From NCBI GenBank assembly GCA_003255025.1, contig QANY01013371.1, positions 827,263 to 891,262 of the forward strand: 64,000 nt of DNA, in the 5' to 3' direction. Below the pieces are notes generated by a model. The model was not told the origin of the DNA and did not search any database. It saw nothing but the letters and a program-made list of their open reading frames with translations. The position numbers and the translations under genes were made by a program. Below, piece by piece: positions 38,674-51,110 of this stretch (its first letter is position 1; each line of letters starts with the position of its first letter). The DNA comes from Datisca glomerata. Its lineage: Eukaryota; Streptophyta; Magnoliopsida; Cucurbitales; Datiscaceae.

Positions 38674-39583
38674 GGAGAAGATGAGGACGCGCTATATGAG
38701 AGTCTGATTGCCGACCACAGAATATGGCCTTAATGCATGCACTTGGCAAAAGTAATTAATGGATTCCAATGTGCAAACAGAGACTTTCTTCTGCCAGATA
38801 ATGTGAATACTGGTTTGGGGGCGTTCAGCGAGCGAGGATTGAGAAAGTTTACAGGCAGTTTCCTTTTGTTGACACTAGTTGAACGTACGTGCGTAGCACG
38901 GATTATATAAATATTTTATTAATATATAAAATCATCAATTGAGAAAATAAGTATTGATTAGAAATTATTTTATGAAATTAAAATTCTTATAATTGATGCT
39001 ATATATTAAGTTCATGTTAATTTTCATAAAGTTATTATATTAGATATAAGATATCTAAGATTTGAAATTTAATGTTGTTATTATTGTTTTGTATTATTTT
39101 CTACGCATATTGTTGAAGGAAATTGCAAAAGCCGGTAAGTTAAAATTTTCTTTTTCTCATGAGGTCACTCTTATTTTAACTAATTATACATTAGTAATTT
39201 AATTAATTGTTTAAGAAATGTTATATTATTAATGTTTCTATTCTATAACAACTACTTTAATTTTCTTTTAGAACAGTGATGTCATTACCGACTATAATTA
39301 TCTAACAGTTCAAGTACCGTTGATATAGTTGGGGCTCAATCAAAATATGATTTTTGAAGTGAAATTTGTGGCATCAATCTATAAAAAAATGAATTTATTA
39401 AATTTTTTTTATTGATTCAAGAAAAAGACACATTTCTTATAACAAAAAAATAGTGTTAAGTTCACTAATATATGATTCTTAACAGATTATGAAAATGGAA
39501 TAAAATTATCACCGATAACATATGAAATTATTTAGAAAAGGCTTGTGCGGTGAATAAATTAAAGAAAATATTGTACATGTATA

Positions 39584-39639
<56 letters not shown>

Positions 39640-40601
39640 AAAAACTAAATTTAAACTTTTATGCACACCAAATTAGCTTGAAATGTAAAAATTATGAAAG
39701 AAATAAAAAAGAAAATATATAAAACCGCTAAACAAAGAAAGAGACGATTAAAGTGAATGGAAATATCAAAAAATTGTCAAACATTTACAAAAGAATATAT
39801 CAAAACACACATATCAGAATATATATTCTCATGTATATTTTGAAACTTTTTTAAAGAACAGCTAAAAGCAACAAAGAAAAATAGGAAACTTACCTGCAGT
39901 GATCAAAATTATAAACAAAACTCATCAACTTGTGGAAGAGCCCATCATACTTAACAGTTAACAATATATAGTTACAATATTTGTGAAAGAAAAATGAGAT
40001 CATTTAATTTAATTATTAATTTATCAATTAGCTTACCTTATTTTGGTATTAATTATATAATTCAATTTGAATCACTACACATGATTTCATAATATCAATC
40101 TCTCCTTGCTCATTGACGGCCAATGCCTCATACCATATGTTATATAACATGCCTTCCACTGTTTATTTCTACTGCTTGTTTTCTTTTTATCAGCTTAAAT
40201 TAGCCTTCAAAACGTAACACAACTTCTTATGTTAAACAAACCAAATAAGAAGAAATGAAACCTTGTTTTCGAAGAAACAAATGAAATTATTACTTTCAAT
40301 TGGGATGACTTTACTTTGAGTTTTGCTTCAGTTTTTTTTTTCCTTTCTTTTTTCACGAGACATCACCGAAAAGAGTCTAAATCAGGTTGGGCTTTGCACT
40401 AAAACCAAGGATAGTCTCTTGGGCAGAAATCAACCATGGAATACTATGTAAATCAAGTATTAGTCTTACCTCATGTAATAGGTTGATCGTCATTTGTGTA
40501 GTAAAATGACCTTCTAATTTTTAAATTATCAAAATGATCGATGATCTATTAGCTAAAAATCATTTATCATTAAACCCTAATGAAAAGAGTTGAAAACACG
40601 C
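38674..40601. other. Intergenic, AT-rich with microsatellite
   Basis: The promoter side of guanylate kinase lies at the left. 38880-40000 is AT-rich and starts with acgtacgtgcgtagcacgga, a motif like that near 22851. A (gt)n(ta)n microsatellite is at 39583-39637. No gene recognised. Confidence 0.5.
39583..39637. repeat. (GT)n(TA)n microsatellite
   Basis: About seven gt units are followed by about eighteen ta units. Confidence 0.97.
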
Positions 40602-40646
40602 GCTATAGTTACACGTGTAATGGCCCAAAACACGCGTAACTATAGC
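40602..40646. repeat. Hairpin-forming inverted repeat
   Basis: gctatagttacacgtgt (40602-40618) and acacgcgtaactatagc (40630-40646) pair at 16 of 17 positions around an 11-nt loop (aatggcccaaa). It lies left of the MULE at 41 kb. Nature unknown; see findings. Confidence 0.85.
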
Positions 40647-41384
40647 TACGACCATTACTAAAACAATGCGTTTAATGAAAATGAAGAATAGTGGGAAAAC
40701 AAAGATATGCACCCCTAAATCATTGACACGTGTGCAAAAGCTTAGAACCGTGACCGCCTGATTAAAACTATGTGGATCATTACTCAAAACATCTTCTCTT
40801 CGAGATAGAATATTAGTATACCCACGAAACACACGACTTCACTGATCCAACTTGCACGAAAGCACCAACAAGAAGAAAGGTAACCTCTAACAAGAATCCA
40901 TAAAAGGAATTTGAAGCTTTAGAATCATTCCACAACAACAGGTAAGAAATTTCATCTGTACATTTTATTAGTAACTAATTTAGTTACCGAATCTTCTGTT
41001 TAGTTTCTTGCCCATGGATTCAGCAATAGTTTGAAAGGTTATTTTACTAGAATTAAATTCTGAGTACTGCAGATGCATATTAACTCAGTGATTTCAATAA
41101 ATCTATTAAATACATATTGCTAGTATCTAATTTAGTTACCAAATCTTCCATTAACTCTATTTGGTTTGATTTTCCCTTTTGTTTTCATAAAAAAATATGT
41201 TAGGTCAAACTTATAGAATACTGTAGTAGTTACAAATTTACCAGAAGTAGTATGATTTCCGTTTGTATTTATGAATATCAAAATAATATGAAATATTGAA
41301 CACTCTTACACTAGTCGTGCGTAATGTATATAAATTAGTTACAAATGGTATCTAATTTAAATACTGGTTTAAGAATACATATCT

Positions 41385-41414
41385 CTCTCTGTGTGTGTGT
41401 GCGCGCGCGCGCGC
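41385..41414. repeat. (GT)n(GC)n microsatellite
   Basis: A run of gt units followed by gc units. It sits in the leader of the DUF1985 gene and is absent from the sister leader at 48500-48525. Confidence 0.95.
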
Positions 41415-41438
41415 TTAAATTGTGTTGTTATGATTGAT

Positions 41439-43533
41439 AAATGCCTCGAGCTAAGACATCTAGAAAACCCCTAAAGAAACTAGAAGGACCATCACGATTA
41501 ACAAGATCACGAACTCGTAAAGTGGAAGAAAGACAAATGAAAAAACAGTAGAAGAGCAACAGACAGAATTACAGTTACCGTAGCTACCAGAATCTAAACG
41601 CTGCTTGAAACACAACCAACTACACAAGAAGATGAAACACAAGAAACCAGCACACAACCTACCACAAAAGAAATAGAAACACAAGAAACGTTAGAGAAGG
41701 AAAAAGATGATGAAGAAACTGAAGAAGAGGATTAAGATGATAAATAAGAAGAGGAAGAGAATGATGAAGAAGAGGATGAAAAATAAACTGACGAAGAAGA
41801 AGAAATATGAGATGAATCTGAAAAAGAAGAGGAAGACAAAGAACTTGAAGGATAAGAATCTGAAAATGAAGACGACGATGACGACACTTACAAATCAAAG
41901 GTAAACTATCTCTAAATATACAAATAATAACTATCAATAAATCAAATATTGAACTCACGTAATTTATTTACCCTTACAGAACAACCACTGCTTGTGCTGC
42001 CAAGCAAGCAAAATATAAAACAAAGGGTAAATATGTACTCCGATTTCTCTATAATATCAACGATAAAGAAGATCTTCAATAGCAAACAACAAAGAGCATT
42101 CAAAGAAATACGTTCTAGTCATTTGCTCGACATTGACATTCAAAGCTTCTCGTCGCAGTTATTGATGCGTCTACTAAGAAGAAAGTGCCAGAATGTTGGG
42201 AAAACTGATGGAGTGTGCTTCAATATCGATGGAAACATCATGAATTTTAGAAAACGTGTTACCAACAAGAAAGTTGAGAGAAGTTGTTTTCCCGAGAATA
42301 AAGTTAATCACAAGAAAGAATCTTGCCTTTCCATTCAATGCGATGCAAGGAGTAAATGAAGGATACAAGTTAGAAGTGGCAAGATTGTACTTCTTGGAGA
42401 ATTTTCTTTTGGGTAGGTAAGAGAGCATCAAGATCAACCTACAACACATCGGCATGCTTAATGATGATGAGCTGACCATTGACTTTATAAAGGATTACAG
42501 AAACCATATGGAAGCATAAGGCTATGGGGTTGGGGGATTCCCGTATGCCTTAATTTTTTGGGTATACGAGATAATCCCAAACATTTCAAGCAAAATGAAC
42601 CTTATGCAAAAAGAATTGGCATAAAATGCCCAGAATATACAACTAGAAATCGTATAAGCAGCCGTCATGGAATGACCTGACCAATACAATATTTAACGCA
42701 GACATGGTATGAAAATATATTTATCAGTGCATAAAGTTATTTACAGTCTACTTTAAAATATGCTTCTTACTAACCTTTTTTTATAATAAATGATAAAATA
42801 GCTACGCATGATTTTGACAGCGATGATACGACAAAGCAAGAATTCGGCGCATCATACATGGCTTCGTTCCGTACCAGAATCAACTCAACAAAAAAGGGAA
42901 GGAACTAGTACATAGTGACAAAACTGATGTTCAATCAAATGAAGAAGACTCATTTGAACAATTGATGAGGACACCACGAAACAAAGCAAAAGAATGAGCA
43001 ACAAGAAAACAAGGGGGAGATGTCAAAACGAAAGAGCAATTACGTTTGATATACGCGACCTTGACTACAATATCAAACGACATCAATTTGTTTTTTGAAA
43101 TACTTGAAAAAGAACCTGACCAACAACAGAAGGTGAGAAATTTATATATTGTTACTCATAAAAATATGAATATGAATTCGGATACATCTTAAATTGATGT
43201 GTAGGATAATGAATAAGAGGAAGATGGCAGGGATATGATGAAGTTGATAAGGGAAAAGAACCAAAAACTACCAATGAATATTCTAATAAGGGTGACGATA
43301 ACAATGAAGACAACATGGATACAAAACAAGGAGGAAACCTTGGCCGAGAAAAAGACACAATGTTGGTCAAAGATCTGAAGAGAAAATGTAGTTCTTCAAA
43401 AAAGAAGAAAAGAATATGGTTGGTAAAGAGAAGCAAAGTTCTAAAATCACCATACGTGACAAATAAGAAGTTGAGGAAGCTGACATCACTTGAAGAAAGA
43501 CCGAGCTTTTCTTTTGGATCACAGTTTGACTAG
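41439..43533 (+). pseudogene. DUF1985-type (Ulp1-associated) MULE protein, broken
   Basis: It starts MPRAKTSRKPLKKLEGPSRL (ATG at 41439) followed by a Glu/Lys-rich region with several stops. At 41980-42540 the pieces QQRAFKEI, LLDIDIQSFSSQLL and, with frame changes, NDDELTIDFIKDYRNHMEA and a GGFPYALIFWVYE-like stretch match the DUF1985 domain found in plant MULE-encoded proteins that often carry a Ulp1 cysteine-protease domain. The end (43315-43533) reads LVKDLKRKCSSSKKKK, SPYVTNKKLRK and RPSFSFGSQFD, closely matching the minus-strand tail at 63585-63340. No protease catalytic motif is visible. Multiple stops and frameshifts make it inactive. The role of such proteins in transposition is not established. 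Confidence 0.68.
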
Positions 43534-43567
43534 ATGTTTGATCATATAAGGTTTATAAGGTTGGTGT

Positions 43568-45444
43568 TGTTGGAATTATATCTATAAAGTAGGTGGTAAT
43601 AATTATTTATGAGTATTTAGTTATTCTTCTGACGCTTTATATTATTGAATTTAATGAATTAATTAAAATGTGTTTATAATTTAGTCAACTCATGGAATTA
43701 TTGTCAACGTAGGAAGAGTAAAGATTGATGAATCATCCAAACAAACTCTTCTAAAATAGTTCATAACGTTATTCGTAGTCTTAAGATGGATTGGGCATCA
43801 AGTCTAATTACGACTATTAGGTTGAATCAAAGGATGCCGATCTTGGGGCATAGGAGTGGTGATTCCAACGGTTGGCCTACACATGTTGCGAAACATATTG
43901 AATAGACCAGTAACAATTTAGATTGGAGTAAAATTGTTTATCTAACTCTAAATCTAATTGTTACACCTTAAGAATATTTTCATAATTACCTTAATCCTGA
44001 GGTGAATATGAAACTTGATCTAATTAGTTACAATCTTTGATACGTCAAAAAAGTGAGTTTGAATTACCGGACAATACCTCGACTGTTGAGATCGTGATTC
44101 AACTATGTTGGAGTTGCGTGATTCAGATATATGAAAATTTGTGGTTAAATTGCAAAATGCAACAATATCACCTTATGCTTTGTCGATGGGTGTGTGAATA
44201 AATTAATCTGGTCAGGTACTCGATGAAATGTATCATTGAATAAGACATGGGAAATTGTACGAGACAATTCACTATTATGTTTTTCTTATTCACAACCAAT
44301 AAATGATAACAAGAGGGGTAAAATGATAATTTTATATCCTCCTCTTGTTATTGATATTCACGAAGGATAAGATGTTAAAATATTTTATGAACTATGAAAT
44401 AAAAGTGTTTATTTACAACAACAAAAAAATGTAGCACACAAGAATCGAGAGTTGATTTGGCATCGAACCTATAGTGGGGTCATACGATGTTAGGATTAAA
44501 TATGTTAGAAATTTATAGAGATAAATTCACCAGGTGTTTAAATCCTATAACTTTATTCATGTGGGTCCATTCGGTCTCAGGAGTAGCTCATGAAGGCTGG
44601 AATAGAAGAAATAACATCGGTTAGACCTAAATGTGTTTTACGACAATGTGTATTTTCTGAATCCATATGTGATGCGTGTTTCCACTTAATTAGTGAAAAT
44701 AATTAATTGATATTCAAATTAATTAATTTATTATTTTTTAATTATTGGATAATTAGTAAATAAGAGAAATTAATTGATTAATTGATTGAGATCAATTTAA
44801 ATTTATCAATTGTGGGTTGATGAATATGAACACAATATTGACTTTAATGAGAGATGCAATTTTCAACAATCATAGATTATGAGGGTGAATTTCATAAATT
44901 ATACATATATGAGGTATACGTCAAATTCTAAAATTATTATATAAGGGATAACATTAGGGTCGCATCCATAAGTGTGTGTTGATACAACCCTAATCACACA
45001 GAGCAAGAAAATGTTTCTCTCTCCCCCTCTACTGTTGTCGCCGAATTCATACAGGAAGAAAAGAAATTTTTCTTCCTCAACTATTTTGAGAGCCCACACT
45101 CAGTTCCTAACAGCGTCTTTGTGAGATATACTTTTGAATCTAACGAGTGGTTGTTGGTGTGAAAACTAATTGAAGTTCTTAGATTTGAAGATCGAAGAAC
45201 ACGAAACATTAACATTAACAAGGATTCCACAAATTCAAAACGTCTTTGATACAACGAAAATGTATAAATCATTTCTACCTCTTTTGAATACGTTTAACTT
45301 TGTATGCATAATCGGATGTGTGGTTTTAATATTTAATATGTTTTAATATGATTAAATTGGTTGGTGTAAAAAAATTTGATATTCCGTCCACGAACCATTC
45401 ATGGTTCAATGATTTTCCTCAAATTTTTAAAACTCGATCCAACA
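43568..45444 (+). mobile_element. Solo-LTR-like insertion
   Basis: The stretch is bounded by tgttgga and tccaaca, the inverted TG...CA ends of an LTR. It has a tataagg promoter-like box near 44940 and then a leader-like region. 45110-45440 contains sequence I associate with plant LTR 3' ends (cttagatttgaagatcgaag, ggttcaatgattttcctc), a recognition from memory. No gag or pol is present. The expected 5-bp target duplication is not visible (ggtgt on the left, gctaa on the right). It may therefore be a recombined or rearranged LTR, not a clean solo LTR. It sits inside the MULE, in the gap between its two converging genes. Confidence 0.55.
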
Positions 45445-45727
45445 GCTAAAACATTTATTTTGTTTATGTTGAATGTTGATACTTGATATGATTTTTTGAA
45501 ATTGATTTATAGGGTTGCACGCTAATTGGCTAAGTGGTTTTTTTTAGAATCTGGTTTATATTACTTTTTTTTTTGTTTATGATGGATATTAATGCAAGGA
45601 TGATAAAATATTGATTATGCTTTGAATAGTATGATGATTAATGGTTACAAATTCTTTTGAATGGAAAAAATTTAGAATTTTGATTACTACTGTTATGAAT
45701 AACTGCTGGATTTTATAAAGATGATTT

Positions 45728-45780
45728 TTGTGCAAGAGCTGGGAAATTGGGCGATGATGTAAAAATAGGGAATCACATTT
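45728..45780. repeat. MULE intergenic block shared with 63 kb
   Basis: Contains ttgtgcaagagctgg, then gatgatgtaaaaatagg..a; the inverse strand of 63115-63175 has the same order. It marks the common region between the two genes of this MULE family. Confidence 0.6.
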
Positions 45781-45959
45781 CAATTCATAAAATGAGCGTA
45801 AATAAATTATTTATAAAAATATCTAATACAATGTAGTTAAACAATTGTCTACCAATGACCACAATACACATAATCACAGATTCAAAAATTCAATTTCAAA
45901 AATGACAACTCAAATTTAAATCCATAATAGTAACTTTGTCCATAGAAAAAAAACATTTC

Positions 45960-48140
45960 AAACTTAAGACAATGTAGATGTTGCATTAATATTGTGCCTA
46001 CTTGCTATTCCTAGAAAAGGAACCACAAATTGGGTTCTTGTACATTTTCTTATTCTGACCAACTTGACCACTACGACTACACTTCATAATTCACCTAGCT
46101 TCACATATAGACTGAATACGTTACTTCTTTGGTCTCCTAACTGAACGTCTCACATCCGAATGTAGTATCTTTAATTGTCCTTCGTCTTAAATAGGCAACA
46201 TGGTAATGATCCAAATCCCACCTCCGACATGAACTTGTACAACTAGCCAAGTTCAAAACATACACAATACTAACATGACTAATATGAAATTCATTTTATG
46301 TCAGATGAACCAACCTAAAAAGAAGTACAAAATTACATATAATCATTCATTTAAATAGAACCATATAATAACTAATTAAAGTACATAACACATACTGACG
46401 TAGTTCGAGCAACTATGTATTCGTCCATCAAATGATCATTAGCCCATGGTGTAAGCTTCATTTTCAAAAAGATGTTGTCGTTCTACGCTCATAAAATCAT
46501 CTCAAACATAGTTTATGTATAAATTCCAATAATCATATAATAGGAAGTTCACGTGCTTTAAGTAAAACATTATTAATACTTTCAGAGATGTTCGAGGTCA
46601 TCATGTTATACCTCTTACTAGAAAAATAAACTCGAGCCCATTTATCAAATCTAACTCCCTCTAAATACGAACGAATTCATGGAGATATCTTGTCCAAACT
46701 CCTCATGTGACGCTCAAAGTCAGTCATAGGATACGCTTTAGCACATGCATAACAATAAAATCAATGTTATTCAATAATTTAAATCTAGTCTTTATATTCT
46801 AACAAAGATGGAACATGCACGCTCCATGATGAGCATTGGGAAAAATAATATTAATAGCCTTGGAAATACTAGTGCCTCGATCAAACACAATAACCAAATC
46901 AACAATATCTCCAATACAAAAATGCAAGTTACGCATGAACCATGTCTACGAATCATCATTATCTGAATCAATTATAGCGAATGCTAGTGGAAAAATTTGG
47001 TTGTTACCATCTAAAAAATAAGTAGGTAACAAAATACTCACATACTTGGAGTTTAAAAAGGTGTCGTCCATCGATAAATTGGTCTACAATGTCTTCACCC
47101 ATCTAAGGACACACGGTAGACATAAAAAAATACTTGAACTTTCCATTAAAAGTCATGACATAATCAGTAACAGAACCAGTAACATAGAAAGAAAAGTAAA
47201 ATAGGCGTAAATAAATTATCTACTAATAGTAATAAATTTATTGATATAGTAACAAATTTATTGATATAGTAACAAATTTATTGATATAGTAACAAATTTA
47301 TTGATCATTAAGGAACTATATCATACCAAAGCCTGTTTCATGCAATGCTGCAAAAAAAAATGAAGGAATGACAACATATGATTCTTCAGGAGATCCTCAA
47401 ACATAATCCATAGCAATTTATCTCCCCCTCAAAGCTTTATGATAACTAACATGAACACCATGTTTCGCACGCATGTGGTTAATAACCTCATTTAGACGAC
47501 TTTTTTGTAAGCAACTAGCCTTATAATTTTCCTTCAAACATTCACTGATCATGATAGCACTAGCTTATTTATGATCAGTTTGTATAAATATAATGAACAA
47601 GAATGTTCACTAATATACTTCCTCACCATCCACAAATCATTGTGCCTATACTTCGAAGCACGCAAATACCAACCACAAGAGTCATCAACACATATTGCAA
47701 CAAAACGTTCACCATTCGACTTCTTCATCTTAAATTGAAAACTATTTTTAACACAACAACTTGAATTGCTTTCTTAAACCCTGCTTTACTACCAAACAAA
47801 TCTTTTTCCCTAACACGAAAATCAGTTGGAGCATTCTCAACATCAATAGCTAAAAAATGTCAATCAAACGGTTGCACAACAAGTACATTACTAGCAGAAG
47901 AAAACATAGTGTCAATCATAGATAATTGGCATTGCCTGTGGCGGAAATTTCTAAACATTGACCAATCTCGAAAATTAATGGACAATACACACTTTTTGCA
48001 AAGGCAATAATTAACCATAAAACATCATTATCATCCTTTAACTCCATAACTTTACAAGATATCGCCCTAACACCAAGAGCAATCTTCATATGTATATTTT
48101 CTCGTGTAGTAGATAAACATAATTCACTTATAATCAAATC
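45960..48140 (-). pseudogene. mudrA-type MULE transposase, broken
   Basis: On minus the pieces run in the usual mudrA order. Near 48137: MELKDDNDVLWLI (N-terminal region). 47720-47560: KMKKSNGERFVAICVDD and WYLRASKYRHNDLW (MuDR domain). 47520-47340: NHMRAKHGVHVSYHKALRGR. 47070-46830: DGNNQIFPLAFAIIDSDNDD and TWFMRNL (start of the DDE transposase core), with a TAG where a Trp codon is expected; then PNAHHGACMFHLC (46840-46800). 46240-46000: CRRWDLDH and QVGQNKKMYKN-like sequence (SWIM-zinc-finger/knuckle end). Many stops and frameshifts; inactive. A 20-bp tandem repeat lies inside (47230-47305). Confidence 0.78.
47229..47306. repeat. 20-bp tandem repeat
   Basis: aacaaatttattgatatagt is repeated about 3.8 times within the mudrA pseudogene. 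Confidence 0.92.
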
Positions 48141-48454
48141 TAATAGAACACCAAATGTTGAACCTGCATAGAAAAATTGGTTATTATTTGTTATCTACGT
48201 ATGTATTGGTATCACACCATTTATCATTATAGAACAAAATAATAGGAATCTTCGACATACCTGAAAATATTATGCTACACAAAATTTAGAATAATGAACA
48301 ATAAATTGAAAAACAATGAATGTTTCAGAACAATTAACAATGTTATATAAACCCTTAATTGAAAACAATGAGATGTAGAACATAGAATTATCCTACCAGA
48401 AGGTGTTGTTCACAAATTCTATACATAAAAACTGTAAATTATATAAATAAGACA

Positions 48455-48850
48455 CTGACAGTATCTAATTTAAATACTAGTTTAAGAATATAGATGTGTA
48501 TATGCTTAAATTGTGTTATTATGATTGACAGATGCCTCAAGTTAAGATATCTAGAAAAAATAGAAGAAACCAAAAAGACCATCACGTCAGACAAAGATCA
48601 CATACACATAAATGAAAGGAAATTAAATGAAAAATTAGTAGCATGACAGCAAATTGAACAACAACTACATTATGAACAGCATACACTATGAGCAACAATT
48701 TAGATGATCTTGAATGAAAAAGAAGACAATGTGAACTAGAATGAAAAAGAAAGGATAAAAATATTATAAAACAAATGAAAAGCAATAATGTGGATGATCT
48801 TGTTAAACGAATCAATAGAAAAAAGAATTCAAGAAACAAAAGAAAAGAAT
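48455..48850 (+). pseudogene. Second partial leader and start of a DUF1985-type gene
   Basis: 48464-48590 matches 41342-41490 on the same strand (gtatctaatttaaatact.gtttaagaat, cttaaattgtgtt.ttatgattga, then ATG at 48532 and a start MPQVKISRK like MPRAKTSRK). The matching sequence decays after about 50 codons. It lies upstream of, and opposite to, the mudrA gene, so the element holds a duplicated piece of its own DUF1985 gene start or a nested second element. Confidence 0.6.
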
Positions 48851-49200
48851 CAAACCTCAACTAAGGAAACCCACAACTAAATTGAAACTGTCGAAGAAAA
48901 CATGCTGAAAAAAGAAGTACGGGGCGGGAAGAAGGTTAAAATCAAACGTTGAAAATCTAAAATCACAATCGAAGAAGAACTGAAATCGAGATTGAAGCAG
49001 GAATCCCACAGCTCGAAAAAGGAAACTTGAAACCCTCAATTCGAAGCAAAACCTCAGCTCGACGAAGGAAACCCAAAACTAAGCTTAAACTACCGAAAAT
49101 GGAAACTCACAACTCAACTTTCGGGAAAGATAGGGGAAAAAGTGAAAATCAACTAAAAAATTTAAGGAATGTATAAGACTAAGTAAAAAAATAATCATAC

Positions 49201-51110
49201 ATGCAAATAAAAAAATGATATTTATGTAGAGTGACCTTCAAAAAGTGATGAAATATGTAATATCCACCACCTTTAATCTATAACAGGATTGAGACTCAGA
49301 AGATGGTCTTACCTCTAACCTAGAGACCCAATTTGAGTCTTTTGGTTAGGCTAGATTGGGTATGGAAATAAAAAGAAGAATCAATCATTGAAGTATTAAA
49401 AAAAACTTTTATGACACTACTTACTCGAATATCTACATGTAATCGATCATGCACGACGTCATTGTCAAATTAATACTCTTATGGTCTCTCTTTTATAACA
49501 TCATGAGGTTATCTAGCGGCACCAAGTGAAATAAACTGTAGATTTGATTCATAACAATCCTATTTTCTCTTATTATTACAGTTATTAAGAATTTCAAATA
49601 CAAACACATCAACCAAATGGCACACGTGCCACAATTTTTTTTTTCATTTGAATATACAAGTTGATAAGTGTTTTCTCTGTGTGCATGATGAATTGTCTAC
49701 TTTAAATCTTTATTCACCATAGGCATAAGGTTAAGGGGCCGTTTGGTATAAGGGGATGTAAGGCAATATACCGGGAATGTGAGGGGGAACAACATATTGC
49801 CTTATTTGGTTTCAATTTTTTTTTTTTGAGTTTCAGAATTGATGGAATCTGAAGATACCCTATTTTGAAGAGTATTTGATACCCCTCTGAATCGAGTGGT
49901 ATCTTTAATCCCTGCATCTGAAAAAAAAAAACGTGTTCAAATAACTATTCATCATATGAAAGAAAACCAATTATTCTCAGAAAATTGTTTATCTGAAAAA
50001 AATTGCTTCAAAAACTGTTCAAAAACTGCAATATGAACAAATTGTTCTCCTCGAACTCATCATCATAAACCAATTCCTTCTCTAAAAATTGTTCAAATAA
50101 ACTAGAAATATGAAAAGTTGATTTTCATGCATAAAGTTTATCCCCAGAAAATCTAAACCCTACATTTTTCATGGATTTAAACCAAACTCTTATTCGTTGG
50201 TTTCACATGTCATACCCGTTGGATATGCCAAAAACAAAGGATAAAGAGAAAAATTAGGAGAGATAAAGAGAGCGTGTGCGACTGAGAAGAAAAGATAGAG
50301 TAACAATTAAGTTTTTTTATGAGGATGTATTTTATTTATGTGGTCTTGAGATAATAAAAAAGAGAGAGATGAGAAGTGGGTCCGAGAGGTGAGAAAGAGA
50401 AGGAGAGGTAAAGTGGGTATGAGAGAGAAGAAAGGATGGGGATCGGTGAGATATTTTTAAAAAAATAATATTAAAAGATTTTAATATTTTAAATTAATAA
50501 ATTATAGATAATTTACAAATATAAGAATGTAATTCTATAAACTTATATAGGTGATATTAAATAAAATAATCTTAATTATATATATATATATATATATATT
50601 TATGATTAATATTTTTATTAAAATCATTTACTTACAATTTTAATTTTATCAGATCAAAGCATCAACTCGGACGAAAGGGAAGCACATGTGTGATATTCAG
50701 AATTCCTCAGGTAGGATTTGATATCTCACGCTTTTAAGTTGAAGTTTACCCTGTACGTTGGCCTTGGAGACTGACTGCATTATTCAATCAATCAGAAGCT
50801 CCAATCTTCAATTCGCCATCGTCCCCTTCCACTCCACCATCAGTCCCCAATTCCGTGCAAATCCCTAGCTGCAGTATCCATATATTCTCGTCAAATTTGC
50901 CTTTCGAAAGCCCTAATTCTAACCCATCGAATCGTATCGAAATCACTTTTAGAATCCACAGAACAAGTACTACATCCCGAATCTCACCACGAGGACAATA
51001 ATTCGACCAGACATTCCCGTAATTGTTTTATTTTATTTTTCTCTTTTTTCTTGTTGTGGATATAACGATTCCCCGAATATCAGAATTGGTCATCTCCGTT
51101 CTGTCAGTTG
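49201..51110. other. Intergenic; possible Harbinger-like element and BPM promoter
   Basis: At 49735 ggggccgtttggtataaggg follows tta, and aaccaaactc at 50180-50189 precedes tta, so 49735-50189 may be a small Harbinger-like MITE (weak). 50225-50450 is purine-rich. A (ta)n run lies at 50578-50600. From about 50760 the sequence is ct-rich and leader-like and belongs to the 5'UTR of the MATH-BTB gene starting at 51111. Confidence 0.4.

Larger units (their letters stand above)
40900..49200. mobile_element. Decayed two-gene MULE with DUF1985 gene and mudrA gene, convergent
   Basis: The element contains a plus-strand DUF1985-type gene (41439-43533) and a minus-strand mudrA-type transposase (48140-45960) facing each other, with an LTR insertion (43568-45444) between. 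The same layout, inverted, is seen from 61.4 kb to the window end: mudrA C-terminus on plus, then a DUF1985-gene C-terminus on minus, with a shared intergenic block (45728-45780 against the inverse of 63115-63175, containing ttgtgcaagagctgg). Ends are approximate; I could not define terminal repeats. Sub-repeats like gtatctaatttaaatac occur at 41342 and 48469, and related ones near 40970 and 41130. All genes are broken. Confidence 0.7.

Noticed and set aside
41707..41904. Lys/Met-rich plus-strand open stretch
   Set aside because: It is an off-frame reading of the Glu/Lys-rich low-complexity part of the broken DUF1985 gene.
47229..47306. CRISPR-like array from regularly repeated 20-mers
   Set aside because: The units are contiguous with no spacers, and the genome is a plant; it is a simple tandem repeat.
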